Assembly: GCA_024280785.1 (NCBI GenBank)
Contig: JAJRPK010000036.1
Location: forward strand, 1 to 37,108
Direction of reading: 5' to 3'
DNA: 37,108 nt
DNA from: Gammaproteobacteria bacterium
GTDB taxonomy: Bacteria; Pseudomonadota; Gammaproteobacteria; Pseudomonadales; UBA7434
Shown here: one piece after another, positions 1 through 8,571 of the stretch
Layout: every line of letters begins with the position of its first letter
Numbering within the stretch: the stretch's first letter is position 1
Position numbers and translations under genes: made by a program
Notes under the pieces: generated by a model
The model's database searches: none
Told to the model about the DNA's origin: nothing
What the model saw: the letters and a program-made list of their open reading frames with translations, nothing else

Positions 1-2
1 AG

Positions 3-119
3 TTCGACGCTGGCATCCCTGCCAGCAACGGTCTTGAAATCAAAGATATTCCTTTCAAAGGCCTTAGTATCTCAATAGGTTGCGTATTCAATGCGGGCAA
101 GTCGCAGCTATTGATATGA
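3..119 (+). CDS. C-terminal end of an unidentified protein (partial)
   Basis: An open frame enters from the left edge and ends at TGA 117-119, giving 38 residues that finish in NAGKSQLLI. It contains the stretch GLSISIGCVF, but that is not enough to assign a family. It lies upstream of ilvE in the same direction, with about 115 bases between them. It does not look like the C-terminus of GlnE, the usual upstream neighbour of ilvE in pseudomonads. The frame may be chance, because only the tail is visible. Confidence 0.3.
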   Translation, partial: FDAGIPASNGLEIKDIPFKGLSISIGCVFNAGKSQLLI

Positions 120-133
120 GTCAGATCATGGGT

Positions 134-151
134 ATGGCAATTTGTTGCCAT
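134..151. terminator. Small inverted repeat upstream of ilvE
   Basis: ATGGCAA and TTGCCAT form a perfect 7-bp stem around a 4-base loop, followed within 20 bases by a TTTT run. It sits between the partial upstream frame and ilvE. It could be a weak terminator for the upstream gene or a regulator site for ilvE. The stem is short and not GC-rich, so the role is uncertain. Confidence 0.3.
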
Positions 152-234
152 AGTTTAAACGTGTTTTCCTGTGTTGCTTGGCCACGGTATAAAACGCCCA
201 CTAAACAATAATTTTTAACGATTGGAGTGAAGTT

Positions 235-1173
235 ATGTCCACACCGGATTTTGCAGACCAAGACGGCACAATTTGGTTTGATGGTGAAATGGTACCCTGG
301 CGCGATGCTAAGGTACATGTGTTAACGCATACTTTTCACTACGGTTTGGGGTGTTTTGAAGGTGTTCGTGCCTACAAAACTGATCGCCAGGGTACCTGTA
401 TTTTTAAGCTAAAGGCACATACCGATCGACTCTTTGGCTCGGCCCACATTTTGGGTATGGATGTGCCTTTTACCAAGGAGCAAATATTTGAAGCGCATCG
501 CGCCGTTGTTCATGTCAATGGGTTAGATAACGCTTATTTACGGCCGATGTTTTTTTACGGTTCCGAAGGCATGGGTTTGCGAGCCGATAATCTTAAAACA
601 CATGCCATTATTGCTGCTTGGGATTGGCCTTCTTACGCTTCTCCCGAGTTGCAGCAAGTGGGCATGAAAGTGAAGACCTCTAGTTTTACTCGTCACCACG
701 TCAATATAACCATGTGTAAAGCCAAAGCGAATGGCAATTACATTAATTCGATGATGGCATTAAAAGAAGCCCTGGATTGCGGTGCCGACGAAGCCTTGCT
801 GTTAGACAATGAAGGCTATGTTGCAGAAGGTAGTGGAGAAAACATTTTTGTTGTTCGCGACGGAGTATTACATACGCCTGAATTAACCTCTTGTTTGGAC
901 GGAATAACCCGTAAGACAGTTTTTGAATTGGCAACGGAATTGGGTTACTCAATAAAAGAGCGCCGAATAACACGTGATGAAGTGTATATAGCAGACGAGG
1001 CATTCTTTACTGGAACAGCGGCAGAGGTGCTACCCATACGCGAGCTGGATGGACGTAAAATTGGTACAGGTGCGCGAGGTCCTATAACTGAGAAGTTACA
1101 GACTCTCTATTTCGAATCTGTTCGGGGGCAGCGGCCTACTCCAGAGGGATGGCTAGTTCCTGTTGCTGATTGA
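235..1173 (+). CDS. ilvE: Branched-chain-amino-acid aminotransferase
   Basis: Class IV PLP-dependent aminotransferase that performs the last step of leucine, isoleucine and valine synthesis and the first step of their breakdown, using glutamate/2-oxoglutarate in the cytoplasm. The 312 residues match the family length. The N-terminal part has the HYGLGCFEGVRAY block (about residues 35-47). The PLP lysine is most likely K164 in KANGNYINS, aligned with KAGGNY of E. coli IlvE. The stretch EGSGENIFVV and the C-terminal FFTGTAAEVLPI block are also typical. The ATG at 235 has a GGAGTG ribosome site 7 bases upstream. The gene is convergent with the acyltransferase gene on the minus strand, with 3 bases between the stops. 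IlvE is normally monocistronic or next to LPS-core genes in related bacteria, as here. Confidence 0.95.
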   Translation: MSTPDFADQDGTIWFDGEMVPWRDAKVHVLTHTFHYGLGCFEGVRAYKTDRQGTCIFKLKAHTDRLFGSAHILGMDVPFTKEQIFEAHRAVVHVNGLDNAYLRPMFFYGSEGMGLRADNLKTHAIIAAWDWPSYASPELQQVGMKVKTSSFTRHHVNITMCKAKANGNYINSMMALKEALDCGADEALLLDNEGYVAEGSGENIFVVRDGVLHTPELTSCLDGITRKTVFELATELGYSIKERRITRDEVYIADEAFFTGTAAEVLPIRELDGRKIGTGARGPITEKLQTLYFESVRGQRPTPEGWLVPVAD

Positions 1174-1176
1174 TTT

Positions 1177-2085
1177 TTAATAAAAAGAAGCCTCACCCGC
1201 TGGCCTTGTTTTAAACCGACGATGTACCCACATGTATTGGTCTGGTTGAACGCTGATGCCTTTTTCGATCAAGGCGTTGATTAGTGTGGCATCTTGAATG
1301 TCATCGCCCGTTGGAAAAGCCGGATCGATGGGTTCAAAAACTATTCGATATTGATGGGTGATGGGGTCACGGTAGTGAAATAATCCTAACGTTTTTGCAC
1401 GGCCCAAGCGGGCAAGTTTTGATGTGCTGACCAAAGTGGCTGCGCTGACACCAAAGAACGGAGCAAATACAGCTTGATTGCGGCCGTAGTCTTGGTCAGG
1501 TGCGTACCAAAGCACATCGCCTTGGCGTAGTGTCCGCACAATGGCTCGCATGTCAGAGCGCTCAAGCACATTTTTAAATCGTCGTTTTCGGCCGCTGGTA
1601 ATAACATATTCAAATACGGGGTTGTTGTGTTTTCTGTATATGGGGCCAAGAGGAGTAACTTGATTAATCATTCGCCCGCATAAGTCCAAATGGACAAAAT
1701 GGGCGCCTACTAACAATACGCCGCTGCCGTCTGCTTTTGCTGCGTCTAAATGTTCTAACCCTTCAACCGTATATCGGTGAGCGATGTCTTCTGATTTTGC
1801 CCACCAGCCCCAAGCGATTTCAAAAAAACCGATCGCGTTTTGTTTAAAAATTTCTTTGGCAAACTGTATTTTCTCTTTAGCGGAAAGGTCGGGAAAGCAG
1901 AGGTCGATATTGACCTCGACAATATGGCGACGTTTGTGAATAAAGTGGTAGCCAACTTTACCCAAAAAATTTCCTGCCGCCAATTTAGCACGAAAGGGTA
2001 GTGCGGAGATAATGCGCAAAATCAACACGGCAAACCAGCTGGGCCAATGCCGGGGATGTAATAAATTTTTAGGTAGTGAATCCAC
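1177..2085 (-). CDS. Lipid A lauroyl-type acyltransferase (LpxL/HtrB family)
   Basis: Transfers a secondary acyl chain from acyl-ACP to Kdo2-lipid IVA at the inner face of the inner membrane. The catalytic HX4D/E motif is present as H129-FVHL-D134. Other family features are WYAPDQDYG (about 195-203), where LpxL enzymes have a PDQ signature, FFGVSAAT, and the C-terminal WVHRRFKTRP. A hydrophobic N-terminal stretch (about residues 16-30) fits the usual membrane anchor. The length of 302 is normal. It lies 10 bases downstream of a glycosyltransferase gene on the same strand and is probably cotranscribed with it. The exact acyl chain (lauroyl, myristoyl or other) and the LpxL/LpxM assignment cannot be read from the sequence. 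Confidence 0.9.
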   Translation of the reverse strand: MDSLPKNLLHPRHWPSWFAVLILRIISALPFRAKLAAGNFLGKVGYHFIHKRRHIVEVNIDLCFPDLSAKEKIQFAKEIFKQNAIGFFEIAWGWWAKSEDIAHRYTVEGLEHLDAAKADGSGVLLVGAHFVHLDLCGRMINQVTPLGPIYRKHNNPVFEYVITSGRKRRFKNVLERSDMRAIVRTLRQGDVLWYAPDQDYGRNQAVFAPFFGVSAATLVSTSKLARLGRAKTLGLFHYRDPITHQYRIVFEPIDPAFPTGDDIQDATLINALIEKGISVQPDQYMWVHRRFKTRPAGEASFY

Positions 2086-2095
2086 AGCTATAGCA

Positions 2096-3199
2096 TTAGT
2101 CGGCGATTGAGAGGTTTCTAAAAAAGGCTATCAATTGTTGAGCTTCTCGTTCAATAGTGTAGTTTTGCTCAATGCGAGTACGGCCGTTATTCCCCATTTT
2201 TTCCAGTTGCTCGGGGTCTGACATTAACGTTTCCAGTTTAGCGGATATTGCTGCCGTATCTTCGTTCGGAACAGTGTAACCGTCTACGCCATTGCGCACA
2301 ATTTCTGGCCAGGCACCCGCGCTACTGGTTAGTACTGCAACGTTGCTGCTCATGGCTTCCAGTACAGTGAGTCCGAAACCTTCTGTCCTACTCAGTGCGG
2401 TAATAATTGACATGGCTCGGAACAGTGATGGAATCTTTGAAAACGGTAACTCGCCTAAGTAAACAATTTGCTGATGAACGCCTGCACGGTTAGCTTGTTC
2501 CATCAATTGGTCAAAAAATTCTTGGTGATCGGGTGTAACACTGCCGGTTATGACGACGGTAAAATCGGGGTACTTTTTTAACAGCGGGATGATGGCTGTA
2601 AATAGTAGATCAATACCTTTTTGACGACGAACCCGGCCAAAAATACCAATCCCGTATTTTCCGGGCAAGCCCAAGGCTTGCCAGTCTTTTCTTTTATCGG
2701 TCGCAGGGCAAAAAAGAGCGGTGTCGATGCCGTGAGGAACAATAATATCGGGCTGGCGTTCCAGGAATCGTGCAGCAGCATCACAGGTGGAAACTACGCC
2801 GTCCATTTTTCTGATCAGCCAACGAGTAAATTTGGAATGATGCCGCTGTGCTGTAGAGGTAAATACGATTTTAAGTTTTGCTCTGAATAACCAGCGTAAT
2901 AATAGAGCCTGAATCATCTCATCGTTTCGTCGAGCATGAAAAATTCTATACCGGCCATCTGGCAAGGTAGATTTACACAGTTTAGCGGTTTGCCAGAAAG
3001 TCAAAATTTGAATCTCAGTAGGTACATAGTGTTGGCCCATCACCGCCAGCGAAAGCAGGGCTTTTTGCCGGCCAAGAACTTGCAGCATGGTAGACGTCAC
3101 ACCGGAGAAACGCTTATTAGAATTTCCGAGAATGAGTTCGATTTCGTTTATTTTGATACCTGCCGTTTTGTTACCCATTGTACTAATGCCAGAATCCAT
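2096..3199 (-). CDS. GT4-family glycosyltransferase, LPS-core type (LpcC/WaaG-like)
   Basis: Retaining GT-B glycosyltransferase that probably adds a sugar (mannose or another hexose) to the LPS core at the cytoplasmic face. The C-terminal donor domain has IFGRVRRQKGIDLL, then TEGFGLTVLEAM, which supplies the EX7E catalytic/nucleotide-binding pair of GT4 enzymes, and GVDGYTVPNED. The upstream part VPHGIDTALFCP is the usual inter-domain marker. The first ATG at 3199 has no clear ribosome site and an alternative ATG at 3178 gives 360 residues, so the start is uncertain. It precedes the LpxL-type gene by 10 bases in one transcription unit and diverges from the glycerophosphotransferase-like gene across about 275 bases. 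Confidence 0.85.
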   Translation of the reverse strand: MDSGISTMGNKTAGIKINEIELILGNSNKRFSGVTSTMLQVLGRQKALLSLAVMGQHYVPTEIQILTFWQTAKLCKSTLPDGRYRIFHARRNDEMIQALLLRWLFRAKLKIVFTSTAQRHHSKFTRWLIRKMDGVVSTCDAAARFLERQPDIIVPHGIDTALFCPATDKRKDWQALGLPGKYGIGIFGRVRRQKGIDLLFTAIIPLLKKYPDFTVVITGSVTPDHQEFFDQLMEQANRAGVHQQIVYLGELPFSKIPSLFRAMSIITALSRTEGFGLTVLEAMSSNVAVLTSSAGAWPEIVRNGVDGYTVPNEDTAAISAKLETLMSDPEQLEKMGNNGRTRIEQNYTIEREAQQLIAFFRNLSIAD

Positions 3200-3475
3200 A
3201 CAGAAAAACGGTTGCTGTTGCTAATAGTCTCAGAGGGGGAAAACCGCTCTGGCGCAATTATATGCTGGATTTGCCGCTTTTACTAAGAGGGCGATGCCCT
3301 GTGATTGTCCATGCAGATAAACCCGGCTGGATGGTTTGAAAAACTACCTGTTCAGAGTGGCAGTTTCAGCGAGAGTGTTCCCCTTAGAGGTCGGTATCGG
3401 TATACTGCTGCTTACTTTTTATCCCTAAGTATACCGTCAGTTATATCCAAGCCGATTGAACGCTCGATACGCATT

Positions 3476-4516
3476 ATGAAAAACTCTCGTCGCTATTTGT
3501 TTTTTGCCTGCCACAACTATTGTTTTTCAATTTTGCGTCCGCTGCAAGATGCGATTAGAGCGAGAGGCGACGAAGTGTCTTGGTTTATACTGGGCGACCG
3601 GATCAACCCGCAATATCTCACTGACGACGAACAGCGCTGCCTGACGGTAGACGAAGTGATGGCCTACCAACCGTTAGCTGTGTTTACGCCGAACAATGTA
3701 GTGCCCCACTTTTTTCCTGGAATAAAGGTGCAAGTTTTCCATGGCTTTAATGCTCGTAAACGCTCTGATGATGATCATTTCGGATTGCGCGGTTTTTTTG
3801 ATTTGTATTGTACGCACGGACCGTGTACCACCGAGGTATTTCAGCAATTAGCTGAAAAGAAAGGTTACTTTAAAGTTGTTGAAACAGGTTGGCCAAAAGT
3901 AGATTATTTATTGAGTGGGTCGGAAAAAGAAAGAAAACCTAGTAAGCCTACGGTAATACTGACCTCAACATTTAGTAAAAATTTAACTTGCGCACCTCAC
4001 CTTTACAGCACCATAGAACGGTTGGTAAAAAAGAACTCGATGCAGTGGTTAGTGCAATTTCATCCCGAAATGGATTCATCGATTGTACAGATGTATAAAG
4101 CGATAAAAGCGGAGAACTATCAATTTATTGAAACCAGTGATGTAATTCCTTATTTGCGGCTTGCCGATGTTATGGTCTGTGATACCTCATCGATTTTGCA
4201 AGAATTCATGCAACTTGAGCGCCCGGTTGTAACTTTTAAGAATCGAACACCGGGGCCATGGTTAATCGACGTCGACAAGCCAGATGATCTTGAGCAAGCT
4301 ATTGAGCGGGCGTTGTTACGCCCCGAAAAGCTAATGAGTGAAATTCGCCGGTATAATGCGAACTTACATCCGTATTCGGATGGTCAGTCGTCGGTTAGAG
4401 TGCTAGACGCTGCCGACAAATTCATTGCGAGCAAGCCTCGTGCGCTTAGGCGAAAACCGCTGAATATTCTTCGAAAAATTAAGATCTGCCGGCAGTTAAA
4501 TTACTGGAGGCTATAG
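3476..4516 (+). CDS. CDP-glycerol:glycerophosphate glycerophosphotransferase-like (GT-B) protein
   Basis: Resembles the TagF/CDP-glycerol glycerophosphotransferase family, which transfers polyol phosphate onto a glycan or lipid carrier. Diagnostic pieces are VFHGFNARK (about residues 95-103), the LTSTF start of the C-terminal Rossmann half, QFHPEMDSS, and ADVMVCDTSSILQEF followed by RPVVTF, the nucleotide-binding core of this family. A frame is open back to 3305, but the first 57 residues look like untranslated leader and MKNSRRYLFFACHNY at 3476 is a natural start, giving 346 residues. The stop overlaps the start of the next gene by one base. In a Gram-negative LPS-core setting it may add a phosphopolyol decoration, or may use another activated substrate. 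The precise substrate is unknown. Confidence 0.75.
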   Translation: MKNSRRYLFFACHNYCFSILRPLQDAIRARGDEVSWFILGDRINPQYLTDDEQRCLTVDEVMAYQPLAVFTPNNVVPHFFPGIKVQVFHGFNARKRSDDDHFGLRGFFDLYCTHGPCTTEVFQQLAEKKGYFKVVETGWPKVDYLLSGSEKERKPSKPTVILTSTFSKNLTCAPHLYSTIERLVKKNSMQWLVQFHPEMDSSIVQMYKAIKAENYQFIETSDVIPYLRLADVMVCDTSSILQEFMQLERPVVTFKNRTPGPWLIDVDKPDDLEQAIERALLRPEKLMSEIRRYNANLHPYSDGQSSVRVLDAADKFIASKPRALRRKPLNILRKIKICRQLNYWRL

Positions 4517-5319
4517 TGAGTAAAAAATACCGTTTGTCTGTCACCGTAATCACCCTTAACGAAGAAGATCGCTTAGGCCGCTGTCTTGAATCGCTAAAGG
4601 ATGTGGCAGACGAGATTATCATTTTTGATTGCGGTAGCACTGATGCAACCTTGGACGTGGCAAGAAAGTATACCGACAAAATTTGGGAAACGGATTGGCC
4701 TGGATATGGCAAGCAAAAGCAGCGGGCTTTGGAGCAGGCACAATATGAATGGGTGCTCGCGATCGATGCTGACGAAGCGTTAGATTCGAAAATGCTCCAG
4801 TCGGTCAAGGACTTTCTATGCCAAGATCGGGGCGATGTTATTGGTGTTAAAATGAAGTGGGCGGTCACCCTTTATCATAAACGTTTAGACTATGGCCGTA
4901 GTGGAAGATCTCCTTTGCGAATGGTTTGGCGAGAGGGAGCCAGTTTTAGCGAAGACATGGTGCACGAAAAAATGATTCATGCGCCGGGGAGCATAGTGAC
5001 ATTGCCGGGCCGGCTTTTGCATTTCACTCATAGAAACTATGGGCATGCGCTAGAAAAAAACAGTAAGTACGCTTGGCTGGGTAGTCAGAAATATTTTGGA
5101 CGTGGTAAGCGCAGTAATAGTTTAGTGGGCGCAATGCTCCGATCCATCTGGACATTTATTCTAATCTATTTTATTCGACGCGGCTTTTTGGATGGCTCAG
5201 TAGGTTTTTTAGTGGCCGCGAGTTACGCGCAGAATAGTTTTAATAAATATGCGGGGCTGTGGACGTTAACGCGAATGGAGAGAATGGGCGCAGAGCACAA
5301 TCATACGAAGCCTGACTAG
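4516..5319 (+). CDS. GT2 glycosyltransferase, WaaE/KdtX-like LPS core enzyme
   Basis: Inverting GT-A glycosyltransferase of the family that includes WaaE/KdtX, which adds a beta-1,4-linked glucose to heptose I of the LPS inner core. The N-terminus VTVITLNEEDRLGRCLESL, then FDCGSTDAT, the WPGYGKQKQRAL block and the metal-binding IDADE (D84, D86) are characteristic. Start is GTG 4516-4518, sharing a base with the TAG stop of the upstream gene and placed 5 bases after GGAGG, so translation is probably coupled. The length of 267 is typical. A hydrophobic stretch near residues 212-225 (about 5150-5190) may touch the membrane. The region after it (5320-5553) shows no gene. Confidence 0.85.
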   Translation: MSKKYRLSVTVITLNEEDRLGRCLESLKDVADEIIIFDCGSTDATLDVARKYTDKIWETDWPGYGKQKQRALEQAQYEWVLAIDADEALDSKMLQSVKDFLCQDRGDVIGVKMKWAVTLYHKRLDYGRSGRSPLRMVWREGASFSEDMVHEKMIHAPGSIVTLPGRLLHFTHRNYGHALEKNSKYAWLGSQKYFGRGKRSNSLVGAMLRSIWTFILIYFIRRGFLDGSVGFLVAASYAQNSFNKYAGLWTLTRMERMGAEHNHTKPD

Positions 5320-5553
5320 ATGTTGGCAGTATTGGCTGAGGGCTGATGGCGGAGAGGGGTAGGATGTGCGTGAATACTGCTGTTGCTCTACCATATTTTT
5401 TGCTTAGCGCATACAGCACCACAGTTATTGTCAATGGCCATCAGGAAAGCGCGTAGCAAATTCTCGAGTTAGCCAAACCTTCTGGGTGCATATTTCTCTG
5501 CCCGGATAAATATATTTTGGGCGTTAAAATGAGCGGTTGGTAAGTGTGCCTAA

Positions 5554-6447
5554 CTAGTCAAATGTGTTTGGAATAAAAGGTTGCCCTTGGTCGTTAAAAG
5601 CGGCTTTGTTGCGGATAAACGCTTTGGTAGCGGCCCTTCTTGTGCGACAACGCTTAGCCCCGTCGTTGTCCAAAAAAAATTCTTTAATGGGGTAAAAGAG
5701 TAAGTGTTTAATGACGGTCGTGTGGTAGTCGATCCAAAAATTGTGTTTTTTAATGTAATAGAGTAGTGACCATTGAAAATGCCATTGCCGCAAAGCACTC
5801 AAGTTGCTGCTTGCTTTGACCGATTTTCCTGCTCCATGGGGTAAGTGGATATGTTCTGCGTAGTGCATAGCGATCCCTTTGTTATCCGCCCGCCGGCAAA
5901 GGTCTATTTCTTCAAAAAATAAAAAAATATTTTCATCGAAACCATCGAGTGACCAGTATTGATTACAATTGAAGAGTAATGCGCAGCCCGTGGCACAGGT
6001 TATTTTCCTTAATGAATTTGTGTCTAGAGGGCTAGTATTTTCTCGCTTGGAGAATTTGACTATCTCACCAGTGTTAGGTGCAACGAATAACCAATGGTCG
6101 CCAAGTTGTTGAGTCGTCTCTATAAGAGTATTTAACGCATCAATTTTAATTTCAATATCAGGGTTTAGTAAGAGAGCATAACGAGTATCGATATGCCTGA
6201 AAGCTTTATTTGCTGCTCGGCCATAACCGTGATTGATCGAGCTGGGAATCACCTCTACGGTTGGATATTGTTCCTGTAGAATCGACAAAGTGTCATCGGT
6301 GCTAGCGTTGTCGAAAATCATAACGTTATATTTATTGAGTTGACCAAGAATGCCTTTCAATAAATGCCCACTATTGTGAGTTATGAACACGATGGTTATG
6401 TCGTTAGTTTTAATATCAGGTCTTAAAGAGACATCTGTTAAGGTCAT
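5554..6447 (-). CDS. GT2 glycosyltransferase (rhamnosyltransferase-like)
   Basis: Family 2 GT-A glycosyltransferase resembling bacterial rhamnosyltransferases of O-antigen and exopolysaccharide clusters. In order it has IVFITHNSG, FDNASTDDT, the NHGYGRAANKAF acceptor-side signature, ALLLNPDIEI with the metal-binding region, and FDENIFLFFEEIDLCRR, which carries the catalytic-base region of this subfamily. The length of 297 is normal. It is a lone minus-strand gene, with about 180 apparently empty bases separating its start from the WbqC gene. With dTDP-sugar genes further right, a dTDP-linked deoxysugar donor is plausible but not proven. Confidence 0.85.
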   Translation of the reverse strand: MTLTDVSLRPDIKTNDITIVFITHNSGHLLKGILGQLNKYNVMIFDNASTDDTLSILQEQYPTVEVIPSSINHGYGRAANKAFRHIDTRYALLLNPDIEIKIDALNTLIETTQQLGDHWLFVAPNTGEIVKFSKRENTSPLDTNSLRKITCATGCALLFNCNQYWSLDGFDENIFLFFEEIDLCRRADNKGIAMHYAEHIHLPHGAGKSVKASSNLSALRQWHFQWSLLYYIKKHNFWIDYHTTVIKHLLFYPIKEFFLDNDGAKRCRTRRAATKAFIRNKAAFNDQGQPFIPNTFD

Positions 6448-6626
6448 ATATGAGATATCTCATTCGAGTTAGCAAGCAGCCAAATTTTATGCTTTGGCGA
6501 GCCTGTGGACACTTCTATCCAGGACTTATGTTGGGTAAAATATTTTTAATTGCGCTGATCGAAGTGGAGATTAGTGTTAGTTATCACTATGTGATAATAA
6601 CAGAAAAATTGAAGATGTCTCTCCTC

Positions 6627-7316
6627 TTAAAATGACTTCATAAAGGCTTGAGCGCTATTACCTTGATTAAATAATAGGTCGAGAACGCTAACCTCATGAA
6701 CAAATGCGCCATGTAATTGCTGGTAAGGAGGATAGTCGCTGTAGTCCATCCACTTTAGATCTATGCCTTGTTTTAGAAAAAGCTCTTCGTTTAGATAGTC
6801 TTTAGCTGCAGGCCCGGATATATAAATAGATGAGTTTGTTTGCTTGCACAAATCGACTAATCGGTTTGATTTTTCGGAGGATTTTACCGGATAGTCAGAG
6901 GCTAGTGATATTTTTGTTGTGATGTTGAGGGTGGTACAAATAGCTTTAATAAACTCAATATTGATTTTGCTTAATAGCGTTTCGTTGCTATCTAGATACA
7001 AATTTTCGAATAGCTCTTTGAAGTCATGAAAATATGGTGCCTTCGAGTATGCTTGTTTTAACGAAGCCCAGTGTTTTTTTCGCCATATATTATGACTTGC
7101 TTCCACTTCGTCAATTTTAAGCGATAGCGAATGGTTTACCGGTATTGTTAGCCAGGATAGTCCTTGTTGGGTTTTAATTTTATTTCTATTTCTCCAGTCA
7201 TTTTTAGTATACTGAACCGAATCATAAATAATGAATTCGTCTGCTGAATTAACAATATCAAAATATCCTTTCCAAGGGATATAGTTGGACTGAATAATCG
7301 CAAGAGTTTTATTCAT
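6627..7316 (-). CDS. WbqC-family protein
   Basis: Member of the WbqC-like family (DUF/PF08889 group) found next to sugar aminotransferases in O-antigen clusters. The N-terminus LAIIQSNYIPWKGYFDIV followed by YDSVQYTKNDWRNRNKI is diagnostic, as are SGPAAKDYL and the late HGAFVHEVSVLDLLFNQG segment. No biochemical activity is firmly established for the family; an acyl- or glycine-transfer role in amino-sugar modification has been considered. Its ATG overlaps the TGA of the preceding WecE-like gene by four bases (7313-7316), so the two are translationally coupled and probably act on the same sugar. The length of 229 matches the family. Confidence 0.85.
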   Translation of the reverse strand: MNKTLAIIQSNYIPWKGYFDIVNSADEFIIYDSVQYTKNDWRNRNKIKTQQGLSWLTIPVNHSLSLKIDEVEASHNIWRKKHWASLKQAYSKAPYFHDFKELFENLYLDSNETLLSKINIEFIKAICTTLNITTKISLASDYPVKSSEKSNRLVDLCKQTNSSIYISGPAAKDYLNEELFLKQGIDLKWMDYSDYPPYQQLHGAFVHEVSVLDLLFNQGNSAQAFMKSF

Positions 7317-8440
7317 TGGTAAAATGCTTTTATAGAATTAATTACGGAGCTGGCATCGTGCGAACTCAGTCCATAGAACATCGGTAGACGCAGCAGCTTT
7401 TCACTTTCCTGTGTAGTATATATATCTTTCCCGTGGAACGAGCCATGTATTTTCCCCGCATCGCTAGCATGCAGCGGTACATAGTGAAATACGGCTTTTA
7501 CATCGAGGTCTTCTAGATATTTGATTAGTTTAGTCCGATCAGACAAATTATTTGTTTTTATAAAAAATATATGGCCGTTGTGAGTGCAGCTGTCTGGCAA
7601 TTCTGGCAAAGTAATGTGGCCGCGCTGCTCTAATTCAACGAGACCGTGATAATAATAATGCCAGCTTGCTAATCGATCGTGGTTTATTTCTTCAGCTCTT
7701 TCCAGTTGCGCATACAGGTAAGCGGCATTGATATCGCTACATAAATAACTGCTGCCGATATCTACCCAGCCGTATTTATCTATCATACCTCTAAAAAACT
7801 TGCTTCTATTGGTACCCTTTTCCCGAATAATTTCAGCCCTTTCTGAGTATTTTGAATCGTTGATAATGAGTAGCCCGCCTTCACCGCAACTATAGTTTTT
7901 TGTCTCGTGAAAGCTAAAGGCGCCTAAGCAGCCTATCGTACCAAGGGGTCGCCCCTTGTAGTGTGACATCATTCCTTGAGCCGCATCTTCAATAACTGGG
8001 ATGTTATGTCGGTTGGCAATGGACATGATGGTATCCATTTCACATGCGACCCCGGCATAGTGAACCACCATGATGGCTTTGGTTTTATTCGTAATAGCGG
8101 CTTCTATGCGATTTTCATCTACATTCATGGTGTCTGGACGGATATCCACAAAGATTATTTTTGCGCCTCTGAGTACAAAAGCATTGGCAGTGGAAGGAAA
8201 GGTAAAGCTTGGCATAATGACTTCATCGCCGGCTTCAATATTGAGCAATATGGCCATCATCTCTAAGGCGTGAGTACAGGACGGCGCAAGAAAGGCCTGC
8301 TCACATTTAAGATGACTTTTAAACCAAGCATGGCACCTCTGTGTAAAAGGGCCATCGCCACTAATTTTACGATTATTAATAGCTTCGAGCACATACTCTA
8401 CCTCTGTCCCAAGCAGTGGCGGGCGATTAAAGGGGATCAT
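7313..8440 (-). CDS. wecE: dTDP-4-amino-4,6-dideoxygalactose transaminase
   Basis: DegT/DnrJ/EryC1-fold PLP aminotransferase that converts dTDP-4-keto-6-deoxyglucose to dTDP-4-amino-4,6-dideoxy-D-galactose (dTDP-Fuc4N) with glutamate as amino donor. The N-terminal MIPFNRPPLLGTE and ISGDGPFTQRC are typical of WecE/RffA. PIEDAAQG-like VIEDAAQGM (149-157) holds the PLP-contacting aspartate, and FSFHETKNYSCGEGG contains the Schiff-base lysine K181, the same number as in E. coli WecE. The length of 375 is as expected. Its substrate would be made by the RmlA and RmlB encoded about 9-11 kb to the right. It overlaps the WbqC gene by 4 bases and diverges from a methyltransferase gene across 131 bases. 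Confidence 0.9.
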   Translation of the reverse strand: MIPFNRPPLLGTEVEYVLEAINNRKISGDGPFTQRCHAWFKSHLKCEQAFLAPSCTHALEMMAILLNIEAGDEVIMPSFTFPSTANAFVLRGAKIIFVDIRPDTMNVDENRIEAAITNKTKAIMVVHYAGVACEMDTIMSIANRHNIPVIEDAAQGMMSHYKGRPLGTIGCLGAFSFHETKNYSCGEGGLLIINDSKYSERAEIIREKGTNRSKFFRGMIDKYGWVDIGSSYLCSDINAAYLYAQLERAEEINHDRLASWHYYYHGLVELEQRGHITLPELPDSCTHNGHIFFIKTNNLSDRTKLIKYLEDLDVKAVFHYVPLHASDAGKIHGSFHGKDIYTTQESEKLLRLPMFYGLSSHDASSVINSIKAFYQ

Positions 8441-8571
8441 ATCTAGATTGTCCGTTTTAGTGGCAAAATTGGCGACTATTGAAAATTTAACTGATATTAT
8501 CTCACTTCATTTAAAATGATGAATTCAAAAAATTACAGTTTGGTAGAACATCCTAGTTATTCAGGAAATTT

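Noticed and set aside
188..193. TATAAA as a -10 element for ilvE
   Set aside because: No acceptable -35 at 16-18 bases upstream; kept only as a possibility, not annotated.
3401..3406. TATACT as a promoter for the CDP-glycerol transferase gene
   Set aside because: The corresponding -35 position has no resemblance to TTGACA.
6450..6635. Small plus-strand ORF between GT2 and WbqC genes
   Set aside because: No ribosome site, no conserved motif, and it begins in the upstream region of the divergent GT2 gene.
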